64,000 nt of DNA, taken from contig NC_057768.1 of assembly GCF_010389155.1 (NCBI RefSeq), positions 11,282,501 to 11,346,500 on the forward strand, in the 5' to 3' direction. The position numbers were made by a program, and so were the translations under genes. This document shows, piece by piece, positions 36,746 to 47,966 of this stretch. Source of the stretch: Erigeron canadensis. Taxonomy: Eukaryota; Streptophyta; Magnoliopsida; Asterales; Asteraceae. The notes beneath the pieces are model-generated. The model was not told where the DNA came from, made no database searches, and saw only the letters and a program-made list of their open reading frames with translations. The stretch's first letter is position 1, and each line of letters begins with the position of its first letter.

Positions 36746-36903
36746 ATACCAGAACCCTAACAGGGCTTGGATTTGCGAGGCCAACTCACAGAATACTACC
36801 TCATATTAGTGTCGGGTTGGGCTTGAATAACTTACTCAACGACTATATTTGTTTGCTACAGTTCAGTTTTAAAACTATAATGAGTATTAAACTCTGATTA
36901 GAC
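36746..36903 (+). repeat. Copia C 3' LTR, continuation
   Basis: After the second ATACC the copia C LTR continues. It repeats the words GGGCTTGGATTTGCGAGGCC (36763) and ACAGAATACTACCTCATATT (36788) found left of F at 25741 and 25711. It is cut off by copia E at 36904; TAGAC (36899-36903) is the predicted left target duplication of E. Confidence 0.7.
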
Positions 36904-37886
36904 TGTTAGGTCCAGATTTATTGGACTCGCTCCAGACGTGATTACTGGAGCCCTCTAAAGATTTGTCCAAAAATTATGTGAAGACCAGTGAACAACTTAC
37001 TTGTACAGAAATCTGGATTCCACCAGATTCGTTCACTGGACTTCACTCCAGTCAAGATCTTTCCACTGAAGAACATTCTCACTGAAGTCGAAGACTGAAG
37101 TCTAAAGAAAGAAGTCTGATAAATAGTAGAGCTCACTGGAAGATTTACCAGATCTCCTGACTAGAGTCCTTGTCAGTGTTCTAGACCTTACAAGTCTGAA
37201 CACTGATTACGAGGAATTGACTTTATGCCTTTACATGCCTTTAACCAGACAATCCATTTGTCTTTTGTTAAAAGCCTTACACAAATGTAAAGGTGGTTGG
37301 TTAATTAGAAGACAAGTCACTATCATGTGACTTTATTCTTGTACTTTAATCAATGCTTTTAAGGAATTAATGTAATTTCCTTAAATGCATGTAACCATAT
37401 TTGTACGGCAAAAAGAATATTATATTTATTCTTTTTGCCTATAAATATCAAGTCACTTCCTCGTCCAAATTACATACTTTTGCAATTTGGTGCCTTTGCT
37501 CAAATACTCTCGATCTAAACAGTCATACTTCAAAACTTTAAGTATTTCGATCACAGAGTTTATTTAGCAAAGATTCTATCACTTGTAATTCATAGGTTGT
37601 TTAGATACTTACTTTGTAATATCTTGTTCCGCAATAACCTTGTATTTTATTTAACATCAATAAATAAAATACACTTGAAAATTACATTGTGTCTCACCAT
37701 TTACTTACTTGCTTATCTTTATATTGCTTAAGTACGTATTACGTTATATATATTCTTACATTTATATTTATCGTAATACTAGTCCAATCTAGTGCTTACT
37801 TGACTTTTCATACTAGTCCTATCTAGTGATTACTTGACTTGTTATTCTACACTTGTGTGTTAAACCATCGAGTGAGGGACTTCACA
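36904..37886 (+). repeat. 5' LTR of copia E
   Basis: 983 bp from TGTTAGGTCC to ACTTCACA, with TATA box CTATAAATATC near 37440. It matches 14815-15797. Confidence 0.93.
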
Positions 37887-37888
37887 AC

Positions 37889-37900
37889 TGGTATCAGAGC
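37889..37900 (+). other. Primer-binding site of copia E
   Basis: TGGTATCAGAGC, two bases after the LTR end; perfect initiator tRNA-Met match. Confidence 0.95.
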
Positions 37901-37938
37901 AGAAGGCTAACATACTTGCCTAAATCAGCATTTTCTCG

Positions 37939-38086
37939 ATGGTCAACCCAGAGAATACACAAGGAAACCCTTTAAACAATGGACCTCCACCCATAAATGA
38001 ATTTGAACAAACAAATGACCATGCTAACAATAATCCACCACCACCACCTCCTATTCCTGCTTCTCCACACGTGCATGTGCACTACT
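37939..38086 (+). pseudogene. Copia E gag, first 49 codons
   Basis: ATG 37939 opens a frame starting MVNPENTQGNPLNNGPPP, an Asn/Pro-rich start that runs to the gypsy G insertion site. Joined to 61700 it keeps frame through His-Tyr-Ser-Asn-Thr-Phe, so the insertion hit an open gag. Confidence 0.85.
38082..38086. repeat. Target-site duplication of gypsy G (left copy, CTACT)
   Basis: CTACT before TGTAACACCCC and again at 61695-61699 after GTTGTTACA. Confidence 0.95.
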
Positions 38087-40625
38087 TGTAACACCCCGAC
38101 TACGGCGGAAAAGTCGGAATGTAAGATAAAGCACACACGCACATGGATGTTACATAGGGACAACTAAATGAGTGCATAGGATAAGCATAAATAGTCGATT
38201 ACATAGTCAATTAAGCAGAAATCAGTCACAAAATAAAGGTTCAGAAAACATTCACATCACAAATAAGATAAGTTCCCACTCTGGGGAAACAGTGAGGCAT
38301 ATGGCCAACAAACATAATCAAAAACATGCAAACCCCATGTCCTAAGCCTGAAGTCTGCTAAGAGTCCCATGCTACCAATCCTAGCCACGATTTGCTTGAT
38401 TACCTGAAAGGAATACTTAAACGTGTCAACACAAAGGTTGGTGAGTTCGTAGGTTTGTAAACTTTAATGAGTTGTATAAGTAGGATTTATGCCGTCAATA
38501 GAATTCGAGAATAATATAGTATAATGTGGCTAGAGACCAACTTTGCACATAAGTATGAGTATGTGTATAATCGTGCACTTACGGTACCTGGATAGAATAA
38601 ATCAATCGTGCACTCACTGTCATAAACATGACATGGATAGTATGTGTATCAATCGTGCACTGACGGTCAAAAACATGACCTGGCTAGTATGCCACAAAGT
38701 AGTCTAACAGCAACAGAATAACAATGAAAGCAATCCTTGTTAGTTATTCACGAATTTCAGAGCTAAGGTTAATTGTTCCTTTGTGTGTTCTCCTACACGA
38801 ACCACAAGCCTTGTGCATCTCCTTGGGTTGATTAATTACTTATTAATTAACAAAAGGCAATAGCAATCTAGTTATCTCAAGAGGATTCCGCAGTCTTGAC
38901 ATAACGAATCGCGTCTTATTACGATCCACGCAATAATAGGGCACCTTACAAGTACTTATCGTGTTAATGAGTTGAACGTGTCTTTAAATAATGAACTTTA
39001 GCTTTAAGAACTCGATTTAGTTGTTCATAGAACTCGTACTTTAATAGTCAAGATAGGACATGTCTTCGTATACTCAATTAGGGTTTGCACAATATTCGTT
39101 GTTCTAGATCGTTTTAGGAACTAGCTTCAATGTTAAAACATAGCCTTGAATGTGATTAATCATGTGATAATGAAGTTAAGAAGTGATTTTGGTGATTAGG
39201 TACATGATTAGATTGTTTTAAGTGTGATAAGTTGTAAGTGCTAGGTTGTTTTAGAGTTTCGAAGTCGTCCTAGGGTTTGTAGTGACCAAGACCGTTCTAG
39301 GGTTTAAGGAAAGACAAGATCGTCTTAGGTGTTTGGCTCAAGATCGTCCTAGATGGTTGGCTCAAGATCGTTTCAGATGTTTGGCTCAAGATCGTTTTAA
39401 CTTACAAATGGTTCAAGAACGTTTTAGCTTACAAGTGTTTCAAGATCGTTTCATATGTTCTATAAATCCAAGGTCATCTTAAGTTTCTAAGACACAAGAT
39501 CGTCCTAGTGTTCACTTAGCCAAGATCGTTCCATTGATCATCACAAGAGCAAAAGTATAAGATCAAGTTCTAGTTTAAGAACAAGTTGTTTGAGCAAAAC
39601 CGATCCAAAGGATCAGTTACCCAGTAAACGTACCACAAATAACACAACACCACACAAGATCAAACGAACAAACTCAAGGTGCCAAAGTGGGCTGCCTAGG
39701 ACGATCTTGAGACCAAGATCGTCCCATTCAGGATCGTCCTAGCTTCCAAACGGGCTGAACAAGAACAAATTCACAATACGAAGATCTAGATCGATTTCAG
39801 GACTTGTTTAGAACATGGAACTAGTACATATAGACACAAAAACATTAACCATTAACACTTTTAACGATTTCAAGACCATCTATAACATGAACAAGGTGTG
39901 GCACATCAAGAACAAGTTTTCCTTCATTTTCAAAAATGGGTTTTGTAAATTAAAGCATGTTATGACTCAAATTTGTTCATAAAAATGTTACTAAACACAT
40001 TTAGACACAAACCCATTAACTATTAACACGATTTTCATTTAAAAATTGGACCAAATCATCAAGAACATAAACTTGAAAAAGTACATTTTTAATTTGATCA
40101 AAAACCCATAAATTGTTGTTGTTACCTGAGATTTGATTCCAAAAATGTGTTTTGATTATCACAAGGATGCTAAAAGTACAAACGATTTTGGCTTAAGAAC
40201 CCAAAATCAAAAGATGATTTTAGTGTGTGTTTATGGTGGCTGCACTATGTGTTTTAGAGAGAGAGAGAAGAAAGATGGAGAAGAGAATGAATAGTGGTTT
40301 TTCTCTCAAGGGTTTCCATTCCTTTTCTTTTTATACCTTTCTCATAATTAATGAACTCAATAAATGCAAGGACCATTTGCGAACATTTTGAACTAGAACT
40401 TTTATGAACACAAACGTTTATGAAGCGAACTTTAATATTTCGTTGAACTTAATCATGAACTCGTCCAATAAATCAAAACTTAAGATCAGCTTGACTTTCA
40501 TATAAGCACATATTTTAAGTCTAAAGCACGTCAAGAACTTAGATAAATTGAACTCTCTAATCGTTCTAATGGCGACAGTACGATTCTAGAAACTTATTTA
40601 AAACATTTCTAAGACGGTTGTTACA
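38087..40625 (-). repeat. 3' LTR of gypsy G
   Basis: 2,539 bp from TGTAACACCCCG to GTTGTTACA. Bases 38087-38734 match 46498-47145; 38735-40625 match 59805-61694. A TATA box, TATAAAAA on the minus strand, lies near 40330. The part from 38735 begins with sequence that in the other LTR is continuous with the 3' LTR of copia H. AAGATCGT repeats occupy 39285-39540. Confidence 0.88.
39285..39735. repeat. AAGATCGTYYTAG repeats in the gypsy G 3' LTR
   Basis: At least ten near-copies of CAAGATCGTCCTAG, 20-30 bases apart in the best part (39300-39540). A full palindrome follows at 39699-39724, in which GGACGATCTTG and CAAGATCGTCC pair over 11 bases around AGAC. The matching block in the other LTR is at 60355-60800. 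The core is the same as in the leader of element D. Confidence 0.85.
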
Positions 40626-40866
40626 TTCTCCCATACTTAAAGGAATTTCGTCCCGAAATTCGGATTTCATGTCACGCTTCAAGTTTCTATTGCACACCAA
40701 GTTTACAAGCATCAAGCATCAAGTTGCATGTTAAATTTCAAGTATGGAATCACACGTTAAGTAGCAAGTAGCATGTTTCACATTGAGTTTCAAGCATCAC
40801 ATCGCATAGCAAGTGTCAAGTTAGGCACTAAGTCTTTAGGTTTACTTGCTAGTTTGAGGTATCGAG
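40626..40866 (-). other. Gypsy G 3' untranslated region and polypurine tract
   Basis: About 240 bases. The element strand reads AGTATGGGAGAA against the LTR, a plausible polypurine tract. Short words such as CAAGTTTC and CATCAAG recur at 40680-40830. Confidence 0.6.
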
Positions 40867-43800
40867 TTAAGTAAATAAGTGTGGATACTTAAGCTTCATT
40901 TTATCTTCTCGCTCCCAAGTAAACTCTGGGCCTCTACGGGAGTTCCAACGAACTTTCACAATGGTATACTTATGTCTCTTGAGCTTTTTGACTTCTCGTT
41001 CCAAAATTTCAACGGGTTCTTCTTTGAAGCTTAGATTACTATCTACTCGTATCTCATTCAAAGGAACATATGTTGTTTCGTCAGTTAGACACTTCTTGAG
41101 GTTCGATACGTGAAAAACATCATGTACGTTACTCAACTCTTGGGAAAGTTTCAAGCGGTAAGCTAATGCGCCAACATGTTCTACAATCTCAAACAGTCTA
41201 ACATATCTTGGAGCTAGTTTCCCTCTCTTTATGAATCTGACTACACCCTTCCAAGGAGAAACTTTAAGCATCACTCGATCACCAACCTGAAACTCTAAAG
41301 GTTTCCTTCGGTTGTCTGCATATTTCTTTTGTCTGTCTCTCGCTTTCAGGAGGTTCTCCTTGATTTGAGCAACCTTTTCTGTAGTTTCAAGAATGATTTC
41401 TGGACCTATTAATTGCACGTCTCTGACTTCGTTCCATGGAAGCGGGGATCGACATTTTCTTCCATACAAAACCTCAAAAGGCGGACACCCAATACTTGCA
41501 TGATAACTGTTGTTATATGAGAATTCGACTAGTGGGAGGCGAGTATCCCAACTTCCTCCAAAATCTATGACGCATCCTCTTAGCATGTCTTCTAGAGTCT
41601 GAATCGTCCTCTCACTCTATCCATCCGACTGTGGATGGTAGGCTGTGCTCACATCGATACGTGTTTCCAAGGCTCGTTGCAACGATTTCCAAAATCCTGA
41701 GGTAAATCGACTATCCCTGTCACTAATGATTGATACTGGAATGTCGTGTTTAGCTACAATCTCCTTACGATATAGACATGCATACTGCTCCATTGAGTAA
41801 TCTTCACGTATGGGTATGAAATGCGCTGACTTAGTCAGTTGATCTACCACCACCCATATTGCATCCTTACCACTACTCGTTCTTGGTAACTTTGTGACAA
41901 AATCCATAGTAATCTTTTCCCACTTCCAACTGGGAAGCTCTGGTTGTGTTAACAGCCCTCCTGGCTTCTTATGTTCTGCCTTAACCTTCAAGCACGTTAG
42001 GCACTTGCTCACATAGACCGCCACATCGTTCTTCATTCTTGGCCACCAAAATAGATCTCGCTAGTCTTGATACATCTTATCTATCCCTGGGTGGATAGAA
42101 TACCTTGCTTTGTGCGCTTCGTCCATTATCAGCTTCCTTAGTCCTCCATACGTTGGTATCCATAATCGATCGCAAAAATACAGCCCTCCATCATCTCTTT
42201 GAGCGAACTGTTCTATCATACCTCTGAATCCTTCTCTATCAATATTCTCTTTTATGTTTGCTTCTACTTGTGCCCCAATCACTCTATCTTTCAAACTGTT
42301 GTGCACGGTAATGCTCATGGCTCTAATTTGTCTTGGCCTAACTCTCTCTTTCCTACTCAAGGCGTCTGCTACTACATATGCCTTTCCGGGATGATATCGA
42401 ATCTCACAATCGTAGTCGCTAAACAACTCTAGCCATCGTTTCTGGCGCATATTGAGATCTTTCTGAGTGAAGATATGTTGAAGGCTCTTATGATTCGTGT
42501 ATATCACGCTCTTTGTCCCGTATAAATAGTGCCTCCAACATTTGAGTGCAAAAACGATAGCTCCTAACTCCAAATCGTGAGTCGTGTAATTCTTCTCATG
42601 AATCTTCAGTTGACGAGAGGCATATGCAATAGCCTTGCCTCGCTACATTAGCACACATCCTAAGCCTTGACCCGACGCGTCGCAATAAAAGATAAAATCA
42701 TCGGTTCCTTCTGGAAGACTTAAGACCGGTGCATTACATAACTTCTCCTTCAAGATTCTGAAAGCTTCTTCTTGTTTCTCTCCCTAATCGAAACTTCTAT
42801 CCTTGTGGGTCAACAGTGTAAGAGCTTGTGCAATCTTTAAGAAGTTCTCGATAAATCGTCGGTAGTAGCCTGTTAATCCGAGAAACTTTCTGATCTCCGT
42901 CGGTGTCTCTAGTCTTCTCCAATTCTCTACTGCTTCTATCTTGCTGGGATCAACCTTTATTCCATCCTTGTCGACTACATGACCCAAAAACTTCACCTCT
43001 TCTAACCAAAATTCACATTTCGAGAATTTTCCATACAACTTTTCAGTCCTCAGAAGTTCTAAAGCTTCTCTCATATGGACTTCATGTTCTTTCTTAGTCT
43101 TCGAGTAGATGAGAATATCGTCAATGAAAACAATGATGGACTGATCTAAATAGGGTTTGCATACGCGATTCATCAAGTCCATGAAAATGGCAGGCGCATT
43201 TGTTAATCCAAATGGCATCACCAAGAACTCAAAGTGCCCATATCTCGTGCTAAACGCTGTTTTTGGTACGTCTTTTTCACGGACTCTTAACTGGTGGTAG
43301 CCTGATCGAAGATCGATCTTAGGGAAGTATTTTGCGCCTTGCAACTGATCAAATAAATCATCAATGCGTGGTAAAGGATATCGATTCTTAATGGTTAACT
43401 TGTTTAACTCACGATAATCGATGCACATGCGAAAAGACCCATCTTTCTTCTTGACGAATAATACCGGAACACCACATGGTGAAGTACTCGGTCGAATGAA
43501 ACCCTTGTCTTGTAACTCTTGCAGCTGTGTCGCGAGTTCTTGCATTTCAGAAGTAGCTAAACGGTACGGTGCCTTTGCTACAGGAGTTGCATTAGGTAAG
43601 AGATCGATTCGGAATTCAACTTGTCGAGACGGAGGCAATCCCTGAATATCATCAGGAAATACATCGGGAAATTCACGGACTATCGGAATATCTGTCAGTT
43701 TGATTACTTCGGTTGCCGTACTCATCAGATTTCGTTTGCTTGACTCAGATCGTTCACCTTGGATTTCTAGTAAGCCTCCCCCACTTAAAGGGATCCTAAG

Positions 43801-44154
43801 GATTTTTTCGCGACATACAATGATTGCATCTACCAGAGATAACCAATCCATCCCCTTTATTACATCAAAGCTACCCATTTCAAATGGGACTAAGTCTATA
43901 TAGTATGAATGAGTATCAAGTGTTAGCACGCATTTAGGCACAATTTGGTCAAGTTTAGAGATTCCACCACTAGCTACTTCTATTTCATAACATGCATGTG
44001 TACGAATGAGTTTCACGTTAATAGTGCACACAAAGTTAGTGGAGATAAAGCTATAGTCGGCACTCGAATCGAATAATACAGTAGCTAAATGGTTGTTTAA
44101 GAGAAATGTACCCGTGACAACGTTTGGATCGTTAGCGGCTTCCACTATATTCAA
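40867..44154 (-). pseudogene. Gypsy G pol: PR, RT, RNase H, INT and chromodomain-like tail (broken)
   Basis: One frame with point-mutation stops at 42786-42784, about 42642 (likely CAG), 42063-42061 and 41619-41617 (likely CAG). The protease active site reads [10 protein letters not shown]: the Gly of DSGA is Ser, so the enzyme should be dead. RT has VFIDDILIY (about 43120) and DLRSGYHQ. RNase H has YCDASGQGLGCVLM and DALSRKE. Integrase has [25 protein letters not shown] and YHPQSDG-stop-SERT. The end carries VSNLKKC, then [19 protein letters not shown] and [10 protein letters not shown], the chromodomain-like tail of Tekay-type elements. The natural stop follows YPHLFT at 40867. Confidence 0.9.
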
Positions 44155-45583
44155 AGCAAAGACTCGACCCCTGGCCTGTTGGGCTTGGTTAACTCTTGGT
44201 GGATTAGGAGCTGCGATCTAAAGAGGATTCTGATTGACTGCGGCTGGTGCGGGTCGTCTAACAACCCTGGGACAAACATTGCGATAGTGTTCAGTACCGC
44301 CATACTCATAACATGCTCCTGGATTAGCTGGAGGATTTCTGATGTTTTTGGGTACGACATTCAATGGTGCTGCTGGGATTCTGACTGCTCTGCAATCTTT
44401 AGCTATGTGCCCAAACTTTCGACAATTATGACAAAATCGACATGGCACTGCTGCTGGATGATAATAAGTACAAGTAGCACACAGAGGAGATTGACCAACA
44501 TACGCCCTCTGTCCTGGATCAACTGCAGTGAACACCTTGCCAACTCTGGTTCTCTTATCAGCTCTGTAATCCCTCCTCTTACTGGTTTCACCAAAGTCCC
44601 TCTTCTTCTCTCCAGACTTAGCCAGTGCTCCAGCCCTAACCAAGTCATCAGTCATAGCACTGGTCCTTCGAATAGCTTCTTTAATGGAGTAAGGAGGAAT
44701 GCCAGTCATGGTGTTACAAATCTGAGGAATGAGGCCATGGATGTATCTCTCAATCAGCTTCGACTCAGAAGTCACCAAGTGTGGTACCAATCTAGCCACC
44801 ATGGTATACTCTGCATGTCCAGATCCCACCATGGTGTGGTGCCAAAACTCTTGCTCAATCTTCTACATCTCATTCAGTGGACAAAAGCGGTTCTTCATCA
44901 TCTCCTTAAACTGATCCCAAGGTGTTTCCAAAGTAGCAATTCTCCCACGGGCTCCTAGCAAAGTATTCCACCATGACAGTGCATCATCGGTGAATGAACC
45001 TCCAGTGAATCTTACTCTCTGATGGGATGGACATTTGCTTATGTCCATGACTGCTTCCATTTTCTCCAACCACTTCATGAATACACCTGCCCCTCCCATT
45101 GTAATCTGGTGGACCACACTTCTTGAATTCGGTGTAACTGCAACCTCTTCTTTCCACTACATACTCATCATTTCTGGGAACCCTCCTGGGTCCAGGGCCC
45201 ACATACACACCATCCCCAACAAACTCCACTTCGGGATCAAAATTCTCTAGTTCTTGATTCACTTGTTGCGGTTCAACTCTTACTGGTTCAGCTTCAACTT
45301 CAGATGCTCTTCGATTCTGGTTCGGGAAACTACCCATTGCAGCCGCCACTTGTTCGATAATAGTCGGCATTGAAGCCGCCAACTGTTCAGCAATGATAGT
45401 GGCCAAATCAGGGTTTTCAACATGACCCATGCCATCACCACGGCCACCATGGCCCCTACCACGACCTCTTCCTTGCTGACCTCCACGACAACCTCTTGGA
45501 TTGCCACGACCACCTCCAGGGTTACTACGACCATCTCCCTCAACTTGAACCTCGACATTTGGGTTTGATCTTGTTCGCACCAT
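44155..45583 (-). pseudogene. Gypsy G gag (broken)
   Basis: ATG 45583; the N-terminal part is Gly/Arg-rich (RGGQQGRGRGRGHGGRGDGM). A frameshift near 45120 leads into the capsid-like core (MEAVMDISKCPSHQRVRFTG; ALSWWNTLLGARG). TAG at about 44865 (likely CAG) precedes HLVTSESKLIERYIHGL. The first zinc knuckle CHNCRKFGHIAKDC is intact; the second reads CYEYGGTEHYRNVC, its second Cys replaced by Tyr. A stop at 44220-44218 separates gag from protease in the same frame. Arg-rich N-terminus, WW core and two knuckles match the gag of gypsy F in outline. Confidence 0.88.
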
Positions 45584-46482
45584 TTTCCTATATTAGGAAA
45601 AGACGGGATCGACGTTAGAATGAGGGAATAGTCGTTCGTGACATCATTTACGCACTCTCAAACACACTCGTGTTAGTTTTCTAGAATCCTATACATTTAT
45701 ACTTTCATTATCGCATGTAACTCAAGAAATCAAGTATTACATCTGAAGGTAAGCATTATCATCAATGTCAATCATGCAGTACAAAATAATATCACAATAG
45801 AATATTCAATTCATGAAAAAAATAGTTTGCAAGATGATTAACATAACCATTTCAACTTAAATTAAATTTTAAATCCAATTAACTTTTGACAGCCAAAGTG
45901 CGGTCCGAATCTAACACCTACATCCGTTGCACTAGCGGTGTATGTGTATAGGGTGTACCAGCGGCTAACCCTCCACACCCCTAGTACATCTAATGCAAGG
46001 TCGGATCACGGTACTTGGTATGCTCTCTAGGTATTGGCAAAGGTATGTATACAGGGTGTACCAGCGGCTAACCCTCCACCCGACCAACACCCATTGAACA
46101 TTCCAGGATTGCTACCACACTCCAACCATCTAAGGCACGATCATGTTGCTATCAAGTCCATAGAAAATATACCACACGCGAAAAGTTGATCAGGCTTTTC
46201 TGTGATGATATATCGCCGTACTTCCTTGCTAAAAACATGTCATTTCGCTAACTTATTATCATTATTTTAAGTTTAACACATCTCATAGTTCGAATACCAA
46301 TAGCATGAATACACGTGGCAAGGTAGCAAGGTTCTAAGGTCTGCGCATGAATGAATACAATAGCGAGGATATCGCAGATATAAGATTCATAGAGTGAATG
46401 CACACATAATTCCTATCATGCATGCTACGTGCGGTTCCTAAGTTATAGTCTAGGCAATTCCACCTAATTCACTATAACCACC
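45584..46482 (-). other. Leader of gypsy G
   Basis: 0.9 kb between PBS and gag; no reading frame like the one in gypsy F. A 27-base repeat with core GTGTACCAGCGGCTAACCC occurs at 45950-45976 and 46053-46079. Confidence 0.6.
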
Positions 46483-46494
46483 GCTCTGATACCA
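46483..46494 (-). other. Primer-binding site of gypsy G
   Basis: GCTCTGATACCA on the plus strand, three bases inside the 5' LTR; perfect initiator tRNA-Met match on the element strand. Confidence 0.93.
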
Positions 46495-46497
46495 ATC

Positions 46498-47145
46498 TGT
46501 AACACCCCGATTACGGCGGAAAACTCGGGATGTAAGATAAAGCACACTCGCACATGGATATTACAGAGGAACAACTAAATGAGTGCATAGGATAAGCATA
46601 AATAGTCGATTACATAGTCAATTAAGCAGAAATCAGTCACAAAATAAAGGTTCAGAAAACATTAACATCACAAATAAGATGAGTTCCCACTCTGGGGAAA
46701 CAGTGAGGCATATGGCCAACAAACATAATCAAAAGCATGCAAACCCCATGTCCTAAGCCTGAAGTCTGCTAAGAGTCCCATGCTACCAATCCTAGCCACG
46801 ATTTGCTTGATTACCTGAAAGGAATACTTAAACGTGTCAACACAAAGGTTGGTGAGTTCGTAGGTTTGTAAACTTTAATGAGTTGTATAAGTATGATTTA
46901 TGTCATCAATAGAATTCGAGAATAATATAGTACAATGTGGCTAGAGACCAACTTTGCACATAAGTATGAGTATGTGTATAATCGTGCACTTACGGTACCT
47001 GGCTAGAATAAATCAATTGTGCACTCACAGTCATAAATATGACATGGCTAGTATGTGTATCAATCGTGCACTCACGGTCAAAAACATGACCTGGCTAGTA
47101 TGCCACAAAGTAGTCTAACAGCCACAGAATAACAATGAAAGCAAT
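46498..47145 (-). repeat. 5' LTR of gypsy G, 3'-end part
   Basis: 648 bases matching 38087-38734. The match stops after GCAAT, where the 12.7-kb segment containing copia H begins. Confidence 0.88.
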
Positions 47146-47511
47146 TACGGCAGGTATAAAAGCATATGTAGTATTCCTTTCACCCCAAAGCATAAGTAAA
47201 GAAAAGGGGCTACGAAGACTCACAGTGATCTGGTACAAGCGTAGTTTATAAGCACAGAGAACAAGCACAGATATAAATAGGTTATATCTATTTGAATCCA
47301 AGTACGCCTTGATGTAAACCTAATCACAAGTCATTGATCATAAATAAACACACGTATTAGTTCTTGTGATTAATTATTCACTGAGATGTCCTTGATGAAC
47401 TGATGATTTGGTCCTTTAAAGATCTTTGAACGTTTTGACTCAAAAGAGTTTGAATGAACTTTAAGTACATGAACTGGACTCGAATTGAACATCAATGAAC
47501 TCACACATACG

Positions 47512-47523
47512 TGGTATCAGAGC
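47512..47523 (+). other. Primer-binding site of copia H
   Basis: TGGTATCAGAGC, perfect. The 5' LTR must end within a few bases upstream (CACACATACG). Confidence 0.92.
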
Positions 47524-47966
47524 CCTAAGGTTGATTACCAGAAGGTTTAAGATGATTTGATTTGCTATTGATTGTAAATTCGTTAAATAATTCGTGTTTT
47601 TCCTTTAGTTCGTGTGTAACTTCGCGCGACCTCGTGCTTACGTCAGCACGAGGTGATCCTTGCTTAGTGCTTACGTTAGCACTAACCTGACTTCGTGTCA
47701 ACTTCGCGCCACGTCTGCACGAACTGATCTTCGTGCTCAGGAGTGTGACCTCGTGTGTCTTCGTGTCACGTGCTTCTCGCATGACTTTGTGTTCTTCGTG
47801 TCACGTGCTTCTCGCGTGACTTCGTGTTCTTCGTGTCACGTACTCCTCGTGTAAATTCGTGCCACACAATCTACGTTGTTATTCCGTTTAATTTGTCACC
47901 AAAAGATTTGAAAAGACTACCATACGAGTTGCCGCAAACTCACCCAATGCCCTACTTATCAGCCAG
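47524..47966 (+). other. Leader of copia H with tandem and palindromic repeats
   Basis: Three tandem 35-base units at 47759-47793, 47794-47828 and 47829-47863 (core CTTCGTGTCACGTGCTTCTC; the first two contain the G-box CACGTG). Upstream are near-palindromes around CTTACGTCAG (about 47630-47653) and TAGTGCTTACGTTAGCACTA (about 47666-47685). Confidence 0.75.

Larger units (their letters stand above)
15798..36903 (+). mobile_element. Copia C: aORF-bearing SIRE-like element, 3' part, split by D and F
   Basis: Three pieces of one plus-strand element remain: 15798-17522 (aORF leader and N-terminal half), 24849-25800 (aORF C-terminal half, polypurine tract, start of the 3' LTR) and 36746-36903 (more LTR). 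Between them lie D (17523-24848) and gypsy F (25801-36745). On the left copia A, and on the right copia E, interrupt it further. Gag-pol is not in the window. Its aORF resembles that of H more than those of A and D. Confidence 0.82.

Noticed and set aside
14815..37886. The two 983-bp LTRs as ends of one element
   Set aside because: 14815-15797 is preceded by a polypurine tract and lacks a PBS (3' LTR), whereas 36904-37886 is followed by a PBS (5' LTR). Both read plus, so they belong to two elements of one family.
37889..37900. tRNA-Met gene fragment
   Set aside because: Only 12 bases at the LTR edge; it is the primer-binding site.
39282..39482. 66-codon frame with Leu-Ala-Gln-Asp-Arg repeats (also 60351-60551)
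   Set aside because: It is the translation of the AAGATCGT repeats in the gypsy G LTR; the repeat explains the open frame.
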